Below the pieces are notes generated by a model. The model worked only from the letters and a program-made list of their open reading frames with translations, did no database searches and was not told the origin of the DNA. A DNA stretch of 64,000 bases, from assembly GCA_903927345.1 (NCBI GenBank), contig CAIYMO010000014.1, positions 78,040 through 142,039 of the forward strand, given 5' to 3'. Numbering within the stretch: position 1 is the first letter of the stretch; each line of letters begins with the position of its first letter. Positions 27,076 through 36,107 of the stretch are shown here, one piece after another. A program made the position numbers and the translations under genes. Source of the DNA: an uncultured Armatimonadota bacterium (lineage in GTDB: Bacteria > Armatimonadota > Fimbriimonadia > Fimbriimonadales > Fimbriimonadaceae).

Positions 27076-28446
27076 ATGGACCTCACGCAGCGCATTGACC
27101 CAAATCGAACGATGATGACTCCCATGGCGGGGGGCAATGCCACGGTGGCAATGCCCGCTCAGTCGTTCGGAGGCGGTGGCGGACAGCGGACAACCGTGAT
27201 GGCTCCACTGACCGCGCTGACCGTTGAAGTTATCCCCGGCCGAACCGTATCAATGGCAAACGGTCCCGCTCGCGAGCAGTTTCTTCTCGAACTCCGAGCC
27301 GGTGGCGGTGAAACTTTTGGCGGTGTAGTCGGCGGCGGCCGAACCCCCATGAACCTCTGCCTCGTCATCGACCGATCCGGTTCGATGGAAGGTCAACCCC
27401 TCGAATACGTCAAACAAGCGTGTTCCCACGTCGTGGACCTCCTGATGCCCACCGACGTCCTCTCCATCGTCACCTTCGAAGAAGTCGTCGAAGTCCTCAT
27501 GCCTCCCCAGCAGGTGACCAACAAAGAAATGGTTAAGTCCGGCATCGCTCGGCTTGCCGCAGGTAACACCACCAACCTGTACGACGGCATCTCGCTCGCA
27601 ATGCAACAAGTCTCGCAATTCATCGAGACCAACCGCGCAACGAGAATGATCGTCCTCACCGACGGCGACCCAACCGCCGGAATCAAGGATTACACCGCCC
27701 TCACCACCCACGCTGGCGAACTTCAAAAGAAGGGAATCAGCGTCACATTCCTCGGTTTCGGACCCGACTACAACGAAGAGCTTCTCGCAGGAATGGCAAA
27801 GCGCGCTGGAGGAACGTACCACTACATCCCACAGCCCCAGATGATCCCTGACATCTTCCGCGACGAGCTCAACAAGCTGATGACCACGGTCACTCGCAAC
27901 ATGAACCTCGAGCTAAAACTCGCCCGTTGGGTGCAAATGAATGCTCCCCAGCAGGTCATGGAAGGCGCGGTCAACATCTCCCTCGCCGACATGGAGCGCG
28001 GCAGCTCGATCCAGCAAGTGATCGACCTCGAATTCCCCAACCACCCGCTGGGTCATTACCGAGTCCTCGGCGGAAAACTCACCTACGACGACCTCGTCAC
28101 TGGCGAGACCAAGACCGTCAACCTTGATTTCGAAATGGAGTTCTCGGCCGACTCCTCTCGCTACTCCCAACCCGTCAACCCTCGAGTCGCCCAAGCATCG
28201 ACCATCGTCGCAAGCAGTAAGGCAATCGAGAAGACCGTCATGGGTCTCAAAACCGGAATGATTACCCAAATGGGCGCCATCACCGACCTCCAAAAAACCC
28301 AAGCGCTCCTCCTCAATCAAGGACGAACCGCCGAGGCTCAAGAAGTCACAATGGCCCTCCGCGCCCTCCAAAGTGGAGACAAAGGCGGAGCCGAAAAGAC
28401 CCTCATGGGTACATTCGTCAACCTGGATCAGGGAAAGTCTTCCTAA
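27076..28446 (+). CDS. VWA-domain protein with Thr-rich N-terminal tail
   Basis: 456 residues, cytoplasmic. The first 45 residues are disordered and carry repeated Thr motifs of the form RT-x-M-x-P (NRTMMTP, QRTTVMAP). A beta region follows, then a von Willebrand A domain at about 92-265 with an intact MIDAS site (D99-R-S-G-S103, conserved Thr in GNTTNLYDG, and VLTDGDPT). A C-terminal helical/beta part extends to the end. The family resembles YfbK/CoxE-like VWA proteins. Third gene of the FHA-FHA-VWA operon (8-bp gap). The Thr tail is a plausible phosphothreonine ligand for the FHA domains; this is inference. Confidence 0.86.
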   Translation: MDLTQRIDPNRTMMTPMAGGNATVAMPAQSFGGGGGQRTTVMAPLTALTVEVIPGRTVSMANGPAREQFLLELRAGGGETFGGVVGGGRTPMNLCLVIDRSGSMEGQPLEYVKQACSHVVDLLMPTDVLSIVTFEEVVEVLMPPQQVTNKEMVKSGIARLAAGNTTNLYDGISLAMQQVSQFIETNRATRMIVLTDGDPTAGIKDYTALTTHAGELQKKGISVTFLGFGPDYNEELLAGMAKRAGGTYHYIPQPQMIPDIFRDELNKLMTTVTRNMNLELKLARWVQMNAPQQVMEGAVNISLADMERGSSIQQVIDLEFPNHPLGHYRVLGGKLTYDDLVTGETKTVNLDFEMEFSADSSRYSQPVNPRVAQASTIVASSKAIEKTVMGLKTGMITQMGAITDLQKTQALLLNQGRTAEAQEVTMALRALQSGDKGGAEKTLMGTFVNLDQGKSS

Positions 28447-28480
28447 GAAGCCGCAGTGCCTAGGGCTCCCATGTTGCCTT

Positions 28481-28513
28481 GCAGAACGAAAGCTCTGCCG
28501 AAAGGGCTATGAT
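28481..28513 (+). promoter_or_regulatory. Putative promoter/operator of the LacI-family gene
   Basis: TATGAT at 28508-28513, 10 nt before the ATG at 28524. An imperfect inverted repeat with 5-bp arms (GCAGA...TCTGC, 28481-28498) covers the -35 position and could be an autoregulatory operator. Confidence 0.35.
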
Positions 28514-28523
28514 ATACGTGTAA

Positions 28524-29540
28524 ATGGGAGTCACGATCCGCGATGTCGCCAAAGCCGCTGGATGCTCACCCATGGCGGTCAGCAAAGTCCTCCACGGTCG
28601 AGGAGTCACCGTCCGGGTCAGCGAAGCTCGCGCTGCCGAAATCCGCAGGATCGCCGACGAGCTGAACTACATCCCAAACCAGATCGCCCGTAATCTGCGC
28701 GGCGAACGACGCTACAACATCGGCCTCGTCACCGACTCTCTCGGCCCAATAGCGATCGGTTCCCGGTACCTCGCCCACCTCTACGATGGAATGCAGACCG
28801 CTTGCTTCGAGCGAGGCTACTCACTGACTATTTGCCCCCGCCTCCATGCGGATCACAAGCGCTTCATCGCCGACGGAAGGTTCGACGGCATTGTCTGGGG
28901 TAAGTACCACCTCGACCCCGAAACCAGCCGAATCGCCAACCGAATTGGCTTGAAAATCGTCCACCTCCACGTCCCGCCCAGTCTCGCACCAGACGACACC
29001 CACGACTACTTCTGCGCCGACAACAAGCAAGCTCTCTTACTCGGCGTACAGCACCTTTACGATCTTGGACATCGCAAAATCGACTTCGGCGTCGACGCCG
29101 ATAACATCGGCTCGGCCGAGGATACCGACCGTTGGGAAGCGTTCCTTGCCGCCTGCGATACCGTCGGAATTCCGCGCGGAAAACGCTACGAGATGCAGTA
29201 CACCGACAAAGACGCAACGCAATGGCTTACCGATAAGAACCGTGGCACTGCAATCGTCCTCCGTACCGAAAACCTCGCGTCTCACATCTACGGCGCTGCC
29301 GAAAAGCTTGGAATCAGAATTCCCGAAGACATCAGCGTTGTCGGATTTGACTCAACAGAATTCTGCGACACGCTGACCCCTCGCCTGACCGCGATTCACC
29401 AGCCAGTCCGCGACCTCGTTTACGAAGCCGTGAGCATGCTCATCAAACGCATCGAAGGCGAAGAGCTGCCAAACCGCACCCACCTCTTCCCGTGTAACTT
29501 CGACGTGCGCGAGTCCACCGGGCCTCCGCCTGCCCAATGA
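28524..29540 (+). CDS. LacI-family transcriptional regulator
   Basis: 338 residues. The N-terminal helix-turn-helix and hinge (TIRDVAKAAGCSPMAVSKVL, then LNYIPNQIARNLR) are standard for the family. A periplasmic-binding-protein-like sugar-sensing domain follows (about 62-330), ending with ISVVGFDSTEF and RLTAIHQP. Likely a repressor that responds to a carbohydrate. No sugar catabolic operon is adjacent, so the target is unknown; autoregulation is possible through the inverted repeat upstream. It stands alone between a VWA gene and a convergent TPR gene. Confidence 0.92.
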   Translation: MGVTIRDVAKAAGCSPMAVSKVLHGRGVTVRVSEARAAEIRRIADELNYIPNQIARNLRGERRYNIGLVTDSLGPIAIGSRYLAHLYDGMQTACFERGYSLTICPRLHADHKRFIADGRFDGIVWGKYHLDPETSRIANRIGLKIVHLHVPPSLAPDDTHDYFCADNKQALLLGVQHLYDLGHRKIDFGVDADNIGSAEDTDRWEAFLAACDTVGIPRGKRYEMQYTDKDATQWLTDKNRGTAIVLRTENLASHIYGAAEKLGIRIPEDISVVGFDSTEFCDTLTPRLTAIHQPVRDLVYEAVSMLIKRIEGEELPNRTHLFPCNFDVRESTGPPPAQ

Positions 29541-29541
29541 G

Positions 29542-30240
29542 CTAGGCCTTAAATGCTGCCAAAACTTCGTCGTCAGTGAGGTCAGCGTCAGATTCAAGGA
29601 TCTCCTGCTGAAGCTCGCGCGCCTCTTGGATGCGTCCCAGTTCGCAAAGGGTCCGCCCGATGCACCATTTCGCCTCGTCCACCCGTTCGTCTTGCCCAAA
29701 CTCATAACGCGCCAACAAAGCGCTCTCGAAATACTCAAGCGTATCATCTAGGTCGCCAGCCTCGTACTTGGTCCAACCCATGTTGTTGTAGAGCGTCCCA
29801 ATCCAGCGCCGCGCCCAAACATCCTTCGATGTCTTGGCAAGCGTGATCGCCTGCTGGTTATAAAACTCAACTTGGTCTCCCTCCGAGATCAAGGCGAGCA
29901 TGTGGAGAGCATCGACCCGCAGGTCCTCAGGGCCCGACTGAGCAACATCTTCAAACCCCTTCCGGGCTTGGTCAACAAGCCCCATGCCGCGATAAGCCCG
30001 GGCAGCTTCCAGCATCGTGCTCGCCGCCGCGCGCCCACCCGCCGCTAATGCCTCGTCCCAAACGGGTTTCAGCATGTCGAGGCAAGCCTGGTTCTCACCG
30101 CTCAGCGAATATGTCCGGGCGATCTGGGCGACGACGTCCAAATACTCTTGCCGATCCTCAAGTTTTGTCCGCAGTTCTTCGAAAACCGTCCGAGTAGCGG
30201 CCGGGTCACTAAAATTCCAGTAATCGCGAACATCAAGCAT
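29542..30240 (-). CDS. TPR-repeat protein
   Basis: 232 residues made almost entirely of helix pairs with tetratricopeptide spacing. Examples are YNNMGWTKYEAGDLDDTLEYF and AKWCIGRTLCELGRIQEAREL, with further degenerate units N-terminal of these. No signal peptide, no catalytic domain; probably a protein-interaction scaffold in the cytoplasm. It is divergent from the alpha/beta hydrolase gene 41 bp away, and convergent with the LacI gene with a 1-bp gap. Partner unknown. Confidence 0.8.
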   Translation of the reverse strand: MLDVRDYWNFSDPAATRTVFEELRTKLEDRQEYLDVVAQIARTYSLSGENQACLDMLKPVWDEALAAGGRAAASTMLEAARAYRGMGLVDQARKGFEDVAQSGPEDLRVDALHMLALISEGDQVEFYNQQAITLAKTSKDVWARRWIGTLYNNMGWTKYEAGDLDDTLEYFESALLARYEFGQDERVDEAKWCIGRTLCELGRIQEARELQQEILESDADLTDDEVLAAFKA

Positions 30241-30281
30241 GTGAAAGGACTATGACCGACTTCGCGTAGAATAGGCAACCG

Positions 30282-31196
30282 GTGGACGAGACTTATCGTA
30301 GGTGGCTGAACCGTGTCGAGTACCCATTTGCCTTGAGGGAATTCGATTCTGGAGAAGGCTGGATGAATTACATTGACGAGGGCGAAGGCCACGCCGTCGT
30401 GTTCGTCCACGGATGCATGACCTGGTCCTTCCTCTTCCGACGCACCGTCGAAGCCCTCTCCGCAACCTATCGATGCATCGTCCCCGACCACCTCGGGTTC
30501 GGGCTATCCGAAAAACCCCAAACCGCTGGCTATCTCCCTGAAGACCACGTGCGCCGATTCGAGAAGTTCATGGCGTCTCTGGGACTTGACGAAGTTACTC
30601 TCGTAGTCCACGACTTCGGTGCACCAATCGCCCTCAAATGGGCCGCCGAAAACCCCGACCAAGTCCGCAACATCGTTATCCTCAATTCCTATCTTTGGGA
30701 CATGCAGGAAAACCCCTTAGCCGCCAAGCTCGCCCTGAACTACGGACACCCGCTCAATCAGTTCTACTACCGGCACATCCGCGCCACTCCGTCCTTTGTC
30801 CTTCCCCCGCTCTTTGCCGACCGCTACCGGGTCGCCAGGCCGATTCTAAGGCAGTATCTTCACCCCTTTGAAACCCACCGGGACCGAATCGGACTCTTCT
30901 CCACCGTCGAAGGATATCGCCGCGATGGTGATTGGTTCAACGCCGTGGGCGAGACCGTAGCGAGCTTGTCAGATAAGCGAACCCTGATCATCTGGGGTCT
31001 CAAGGATCCGCTTCACACCGAAGAGTCACTGGCGCGGATGCAACAACTGTTCCCCGAAGCCCAAACCGTGACCTTCGCGGACACCGGCCGCCTCCTGCCA
31101 GAAGAAAAGCCCGAAGCCCTCACCGGCGAGCTCACCTGGTTCCTGATGAACTCAGAACTCCCCGGCATGAGCCTCGTCGATCAGTTAGGCGGCTGA
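30282..31196 (+). CDS. Alpha/beta hydrolase (haloalkane-dehalogenase-like), catalytic His replaced
   Basis: 304 residues from a GTG start, with TAGAAT 9 nt upstream. The fold is clear: oxyanion region FVHGCMTWSFLF, DHLGFGLSEKP, and nucleophile elbow with Asp111 in VVHDFGAP, as in haloalkane dehalogenases. The acid candidate is in IIWGLKDPLH. The expected catalytic His in the late G-H-x-x-x-E-E motif reads G-R270-L-L-P-E-E: a CGC codon where CAC would be normal, at 31089-31091. If correct, classic hydrolysis is not possible and the protein may be inactive or use another chemistry. It overlaps the convergent gene by 16 bp. Confidence 0.85.
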   Translation: MDETYRRWLNRVEYPFALREFDSGEGWMNYIDEGEGHAVVFVHGCMTWSFLFRRTVEALSATYRCIVPDHLGFGLSEKPQTAGYLPEDHVRRFEKFMASLGLDEVTLVVHDFGAPIALKWAAENPDQVRNIVILNSYLWDMQENPLAAKLALNYGHPLNQFYYRHIRATPSFVLPPLFADRYRVARPILRQYLHPFETHRDRIGLFSTVEGYRRDGDWFNAVGETVASLSDKRTLIIWGLKDPLHTEESLARMQQLFPEAQTVTFADTGRLLPEEKPEALTGELTWFLMNSELPGMSLVDQLGG

Positions 31197-31906
31197 GTCG
31201 CATCAAAGTAGCCCGCGTCACGCAGGGCGGTTGCCAACTCCCAAATCATCGGTCCAATTGTCAGCCACGCCTGCCCACTTCGGCTGCGCACCAGTTGGAA
31301 CTCCAGCGCAGCCTTACCAACAAGAGGCGTATTTACTTCGATCGACTTCTTAGCCGCAGAAATCTCCGCTGGAGTTGCTTTCGCGAGGATGCCCTTCAGC
31401 CTTACCGAGGTCTTCGGCAGGTTATTCGCCGCACTCGTCACAAGTTCAAGAATCACCTTTCGATCGGCTTTCGGGCGTTTGTCGATAATCAAAGCGACCA
31501 GTGCCAAGTTGTAAAGGTCCGGAGCACCCTTGCTCGGCGCAAAAATCACCCCCGCAGGGATCGGCTCATAAACTCCATAACCTGTCGGCACATTCTTAAC
31601 ACCTATCTCAGGAAATCCATCTTGGATCTTCGCTAATGTTCCCGCGGTTTGATCCCGTGGGGCCCATATCAAGATGCGCTCAATGGGATACGGCTCATGG
31701 TCAACCGGAAGAATGACCGCCTGCGACAGGACCTTCTTTGGCCAAGGATCGTTTTGCCTGAACATCACTTCTAACTTGTTCCGAGCCGCCGCAGCCGCCT
31801 TTTGCTTCCGGCTGGGCATCACAAGCAGGACGCACGCGACGATGACAAGCATCAAGATCGGCCAACCGATCGTCGGCATCAAAAACGGCTTCCGAGACTC
31901 TGCCAT
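31181..31906 (-). CDS. Hypothetical membrane-anchored protein
   Basis: Not recognised. 241 residues with one N-terminal membrane helix (about 13-30, GWPILMLVIVACVLLVMP) and then a soluble alpha/beta domain facing outward. No known motif; several Pro-rich turns (PVDHEPYPIE, VYEPIPAGVIFAPS). It is the last of three genes in the order gmk, coaBC, this gene, 34 bp after coaBC, and may be co-transcribed. No functional link to those enzymes is evident. Confidence 0.65.
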   Translation of the reverse strand: MAESRKPFLMPTIGWPILMLVIVACVLLVMPSRKQKAAAAARNKLEVMFRQNDPWPKKVLSQAVILPVDHEPYPIERILIWAPRDQTAGTLAKIQDGFPEIGVKNVPTGYGVYEPIPAGVIFAPSKGAPDLYNLALVALIIDKRPKADRKVILELVTSAANNLPKTSVRLKGILAKATPAEISAAKKSIEVNTPLVGKAALEFQLVRSRSGQAWLTIGPMIWELATALRDAGYFDATQPPN

Positions 31907-31940
31907 CTCTCGTCTAGACGCCTTTCAAGGCGTCAAAAGT

Positions 31941-33119
31941 TCAAGATTCCTTAAGGATCTGGTCCCAAAACCAACGCGCACACTGGTTCTTCGACATCAT
32001 CTCACTCGAAACCGAGCGTCCATCAGCAAACACCAAATCGAGCTTGTTTGTGTCCGTATCAAACCCCTGCCCCGCCTGGCTCACATCGTTTGCGGCAATC
32101 GCAAACAGCCCCTTTCGCTTGAGCTTCGCCTGTGCAACCGAAAGGTCCGAAGTCGGCTCTGCCGCAAAGCCAATCACGGTCGCCCCCGGGTTCGCCGCCG
32201 CTAGCGCCGCAATGATATCTGGGTTCGGTGAAAGCACCAGCTCCAAGTTTTCCGCTGTCCGCCGAAGCTTGCCAGAAGTTCGGTTAGCAACATGGTAATC
32301 AGCCACCGCCGCCGCCCCAACAATGTAGTCCGCACCCTTCGCCGCGGTCAACGCCAAATCATGCATCTCCTGCGCCGTCTCAACCCGCAGTACACTGACG
32401 CCAGAAGGGAACCTTGCCGTTTGCGGACCGGCAACCACCGTAACGTCCGCCCCCAATCTCAAAGCTGCCCGAGCCAGTGCAGAGCCCATCTTCCCGCTCG
32501 AACGGTTCGTAATGTAGCGAACGTCGTCAATCGGTTCGCGAGTCGGACCGGAAGTGATTACGACCTTCTTTCCCTTCAAAACTGTCGAAACCGACACCGT
32601 TTCCAACACCGCCGCGACAATCTCAGGAATCGAAGCCAGCTTGCCCTGACCACTCTCTCCACAAGCAACGTCTCCTTCCAACGGCTCAACAATCACCGCC
32701 CCGCGCTCTTCCAACAAAGCCAGCGAAGCCTGTGTAGCCTCATGAAGGTACATCTGCGGATTCATCGCCGGAGCGAGCACCAACGGCCGAGTCGAGGCCA
32801 AACAAAGGGTGGTCAACATATCGTCCCCCACTCCTGCCGCAAGCCTGTTCAAAGTATTCGCCGTCGCCGGCGCAACCACCACCACATCCGCCGCCCGAGC
32901 CCAGTCAATATGTGCCATTCGGCCACGTTCAGGCTCGTCAAACGTGTCAATCAAGCAAGGCTGCCCCGTCAATGCCTCGAACAAAGCAACCGAAACAAAC
33001 TCCTGCGCCGCGTCAGTCAGACAAACTCGCACCGTAAACCCAGCTCGCATCAGCTCGCGAGCAAGATCCGCCGCCCGGTAAGCCGCAATCGAACCCGAAA
33101 CGCCCAAAACTGCGTTCAT
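31941..33119 (-). CDS. coaBC: Phosphopantothenoylcysteine decarboxylase/synthetase
   Basis: Coenzyme A synthesis: joins 4'-phosphopantothenate with Cys and decarboxylates the product. 392 residues. The N-terminal CoaC flavoprotein domain (about 1-180) has GVSGSIAAYRAADL, APAMNPQMY and the active-site Cys in GDVACGESGQGKL. The C-terminal CoaB domain (about 185-390) has TSGPTREPIDDVRYITNRSSG. Its ATG overlaps the gmk stop by 4 bp, so both are translated together, an arrangement common in bacteria. Identification is secure. Confidence 0.96.
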   Translation of the reverse strand: MNAVLGVSGSIAAYRAADLARELMRAGFTVRVCLTDAAQEFVSVALFEALTGQPCLIDTFDEPERGRMAHIDWARAADVVVVAPATANTLNRLAAGVGDDMLTTLCLASTRPLVLAPAMNPQMYLHEATQASLALLEERGAVIVEPLEGDVACGESGQGKLASIPEIVAAVLETVSVSTVLKGKKVVITSGPTREPIDDVRYITNRSSGKMGSALARAALRLGADVTVVAGPQTARFPSGVSVLRVETAQEMHDLALTAAKGADYIVGAAAVADYHVANRTSGKLRRTAENLELVLSPNPDIIAALAAANPGATVIGFAAEPTSDLSVAQAKLKRKGLFAIAANDVSQAGQGFDTDTNKLDLVFADGRSVSSEMMSKNQCARWFWDQILKES

Positions 33120-33664
33120 AGGACAAGCCTTTCGAGGATGTCAACGGTGTCTTCCACATCTTCATTAACGACAATATGCTGGTACTTGTCACGCACCGCC
33201 ATCTCGTCATGAGCATTTTTCAGGCGCTTGGCGATCGTCGCCTCGTCCTCAGTGCCGCGGCCCCGAATCCGTCCGTCCAATTCTTCAATCGAAGGTGGCA
33301 TGAGGAATATCGTCAAAGCATCGCTCCGCAAATCCATGGCGGTCAGCGCACCCTGCACGTCAATCTTGAGAATCGCGATTTTGCCTTCCTCCAGCATCGC
33401 TTCCATGTCGCTCAAGGGAGTCGCGTAATAGTTGCCGTGAACTTCCTTATATTCAAGAAAGTCACCGTCCGCAGCCTTTGCTTCAAAGATGGGTCGGCTC
33501 ACGAAGTTGTAGTCCAAGCCGTCAACTTCATTCAGGCGTGCTGCACGAGTCGTATAGGCAACAACCCGTGCAACACTGGGATTTCGTGCCTGCCACGCAT
33601 TGATGACAGTATCCTTGCCGACTCCACTCGGACCGCTCAGAATTACCAATCTCCCTCGACTCAT
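33116..33664 (-). CDS. gmk: Guanylate kinase
   Basis: Phosphorylates GMP to GDP. 182 residues from the ATG at 33664; a GTG two codons earlier is possible. The P-loop ILSGPSGVGKDT is near the N-terminus. GMP-contact residues are in YTTRAARLNEVDGLDYNF and FLEYKEVHGNYY. The lid and C-terminal IVVNEDVEDTVDIL are typical. Residue pattern and length match family norms. TACACT lies 9 nt upstream on the minus strand. No rpoZ, the usual neighbour in many bacteria, is found between gmk and coaBC. Confidence 0.96.
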   Translation of the reverse strand: MSRGRLVILSGPSGVGKDTVINAWQARNPSVARVVAYTTRAARLNEVDGLDYNFVSRPIFEAKAADGDFLEYKEVHGNYYATPLSDMEAMLEEGKIAILKIDVQGALTAMDLRSDALTIFLMPPSIEELDGRIRGRGTEDEATIAKRLKNAHDEMAVRDKYQHIVVNEDVEDTVDILERLVL

Positions 33665-33736
33665 CTCCACACTAGTGTACTAAAGATGAAGCTTGCCCCG
33701 AGAAACCGATTCCCAGGGACGGCCACATCAACCGCC

Positions 33737-35695
33737 TCAGGCGGCCTTGCTTTCGTAAACTTTAAACTTGGCCGCACTGCTCCCCGATTCAAGTTTGAAC
33801 ATGTCCAGCCGACCTGCAAGCTGAACGCTGAGAACGCTGAGGTTCGTTGCCGATTCGCTCACGTCGGTGATTCCCTTGGTCATCTCCGATGCGCCTGCAG
33901 CTGCTTCTTCAGCAATCGCCGCAACGTTAGTAATCGCGTTGGTAACTCGCTCGGTGCCCTCAGTCATCTCTTGGCTAGCCTGCAAGTTATCTCGAGCAGC
34001 GAGAGCTACGTTTTCCATCGAAGCGGTTGCCTCGTACGTTACGTTGGCAACGTGGTCTGCGTGAGCCTTAACCTTCTCCGCCGAAGCAAGAATCTCCTTG
34101 AGGGCCTCACCAGCAAGGGTCGAGCGCTTTACGCCATCTTCTGCTTCGTTGGATGTCGTCTGAATCGCTTCAACCGTCTCCTGAACAGTCGACCGAACAT
34201 CTCCGATCAATCCGCCAATCTCCTTGGTTGCAAGGCTCGATTGCTCCGCAAGTTTTCGAACTTCATCAGCAACAACTGCAAAGCCTCGTCCATGCTCACC
34301 AGCTCGAGCAGCTTCGATCGCCGCGTTCAGAGCAAGCAAATTGGTTTGAGCTGCAATGCTGTCAATGGTCTTAACGATGTCGCCGATCTTTTGACCAGCC
34401 GCATCAAGCTCCTGGACCTTAGTCGCCGAGAACTCGACCTGAGTTTTGAGTCGCTCCATTGCTGAAACTGTCTCCGAAACCGCTTCATTACCGCTCCTCG
34501 CCGAAGCAGCCATTTCCTTAGCCGCATCGTCAACCTGCGAGATGCCTCGTGAAGCTTCACTCAACGAGGAAGCTGCTTCGTCAACCAGGCTCGCCTGTCG
34601 AGCACTGCTCTGTCCAACCTCAAGCACCTGAGCGTGAAGCTCTTCAACAATTACCGCAACTTCAGATGCGTTCGAAGCAAGTTGATCGCTACCTGCAGAA
34701 ATTTCTGATGCAGTTGCGGTGATCTCTTCTGAAGCGGCAGCAACTGTCGAAGAAGTATCGGCGACGCTGGAAGCTCCCTCTCGAACCTCACGGATAAGGC
34801 TCTGAAGAGTGATTCGTGACCCGTTGTAGTACTCGATTGCAGTCTGAATCTTCGCAAGCATAGAGTCAAAAGTGTTAGCGAGTGCAGCCAGTTCATCCTT
34901 TCCAGACGACTTGATGAGCGGAGTTGACGGAACAATAGCGACCGTCAAATCCCCTTTCGAGAGGGCGATAAAACCTTCCTCAATGCTAACCGCACATCGA
35001 GTTTCAACCGAAGTGAGTCGGTCGGCGATCAGGGCCAATGGCTTCGTTATTGACTGAGTAAGAAGTATTCCTGCCCCAACGGCAACCGCGAAAGCGAAGA
35101 ATATAACGGACCACATGGAGCCTGTCGCACTCGACCCAACCGCAACGGCTTCTTTATGAAGCTCATAACCATGCTTCTCGTTCCAATTTGCAATTGACGC
35201 ACAAAACTCATCCAGCGGGTGATACTTGCCGCTGACATCGTTAAATTTAGAGGTTAAATCATACGGGTTCTTACCTGCGAGAAGAGCCGCAGTGTAGCCC
35301 CGTGCGGACTTTAGATAGATCTCCCACATTCCTTTCAATTTGTCGAAATTCTTCCGATCTTCGTCGACAGTGATTGTAGGTTCATAGGCTTTGATTGCGT
35401 CGTCCATCGTGGAGATGGCTGCCTCAAAGTCAGAGGCCAGGTTGGCGCGTTTTGCAACGTTGGGCTCCTGAGCAACCTCGTTCAACGCAACGTAGGAACC
35501 CATCACCCCATCATTAAGCGCAGTGGCCGCTCGTTGACCAGGAATGACATCTCCCTTGAAAACATCAAGCTTTGCTTCGATTTGCCCAAATCCCTTTAGG
35601 GCTGAAAAGCCAAGGAGTCCCAGGAGCGCGAGCACGATCCCGAAAGAGAGCGCAAATTTCTGCGCGAGTTTTAAGTTTCCGAAAATCTTTGCCAT
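33737..35695 (-). CDS. Methyl-accepting chemotaxis protein
   Basis: 652 residues. Membrane helices at about 12-34 and 190-213 enclose a four-helix-bundle sensor domain of about 155 residues, outside the membrane. A HAMP domain follows (about 214-290), then a long methyl-accepting signalling coiled coil with the conserved hairpin tip ([20 protein letters not shown]). The ligand is not evident. No CheR/CheB-tethering pentapeptide is at the C-terminus (ends KVYESKAA). No che genes are in the window. The leader upstream holds AAGGG about 10 nt before the ATG. Confidence 0.93.
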   Translation of the reverse strand: MAKIFGNLKLAQKFALSFGIVLALLGLLGFSALKGFGQIEAKLDVFKGDVIPGQRAATALNDGVMGSYVALNEVAQEPNVAKRANLASDFEAAISTMDDAIKAYEPTITVDEDRKNFDKLKGMWEIYLKSARGYTAALLAGKNPYDLTSKFNDVSGKYHPLDEFCASIANWNEKHGYELHKEAVAVGSSATGSMWSVIFFAFAVAVGAGILLTQSITKPLALIADRLTSVETRCAVSIEEGFIALSKGDLTVAIVPSTPLIKSSGKDELAALANTFDSMLAKIQTAIEYYNGSRITLQSLIREVREGASSVADTSSTVAAASEEITATASEISAGSDQLASNASEVAVIVEELHAQVLEVGQSSARQASLVDEAASSLSEASRGISQVDDAAKEMAASARSGNEAVSETVSAMERLKTQVEFSATKVQELDAAGQKIGDIVKTIDSIAAQTNLLALNAAIEAARAGEHGRGFAVVADEVRKLAEQSSLATKEIGGLIGDVRSTVQETVEAIQTTSNEAEDGVKRSTLAGEALKEILASAEKVKAHADHVANVTYEATASMENVALAARDNLQASQEMTEGTERVTNAITNVAAIAEEAAAGASEMTKGITDVSESATNLSVLSVQLAGRLDMFKLESGSSAAKFKVYESKAA

Positions 35696-35828
35696 GGTTG
35701 AACCCTTCTGATTCGGTGATTACGTTAATAGTTGGCAATCAAACAGGTAGTTCTCATGGGGGCCAGACAAATTTTCTTATTCTTGGAATCGCCGCTTTGG
35801 CACACACTATGCAGGTACACCGACCATC

Positions 35829-36107
35829 ATGACTTCACTCTTTGTCGCGGCCGCAATGATCCAACCTCGTAACTTCGTCATCGACGAAGTCAAAGTCACC
35901 AAGGTGTACGCTGGTCGCCGAGGAATGCGTGTCGTTGAGGAGTTCACTGCCCACGACGCAAATGGCACCGTGACCATCAAGGTCTACCCATTCCACACCA
36001 ACGTTGACCGCACCCCGGCAATCGTAAAAAAGGGCGACCGCGTAACGATCACCCTTTCTGAAGTAGCAACTTCCGCAAAGATTGCGGTCTCAGATCTCAA
36101 ATTCTAA
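35829..36107 (+). CDS. Small hypothetical protein
   Basis: Not recognised. 92 residues, basic. A short hydrophobic N-terminus (MTSLFVAAAM) could be a cut-down signal peptide but is only about ten residues long. The rest alternates hydrophobic and charged residues as in a small beta-sandwich (VIDEVKVTKVY, VTIKVYPF, RVTITLSEV). Codon use matches the neighbours, which supports a real gene. The 3' end overlaps the convergent beta-barrel gene by 11 bp. Confidence 0.6.
   Translation: MTSLFVAAAMIQPRNFVIDEVKVTKVYAGRRGMRVVEEFTAHDANGTVTIKVYPFHTNVDRTPAIVKKGDRVTITLSEVATSAKIAVSDLKF

Noticed and set aside
32292..33212. 306-codon plus-strand frame opposite coaBC
   Set aside because: Antisense to a clear housekeeping enzyme, Arg/His-rich, no conserved pattern.
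33176..34465. 429-codon open frame on the plus strand across gmk and the chemoreceptor
   Set aside because: It lies fully antisense to two well-identified genes, is Arg/Ser/Asn-rich without domain signal, and spans their intergenic gap.
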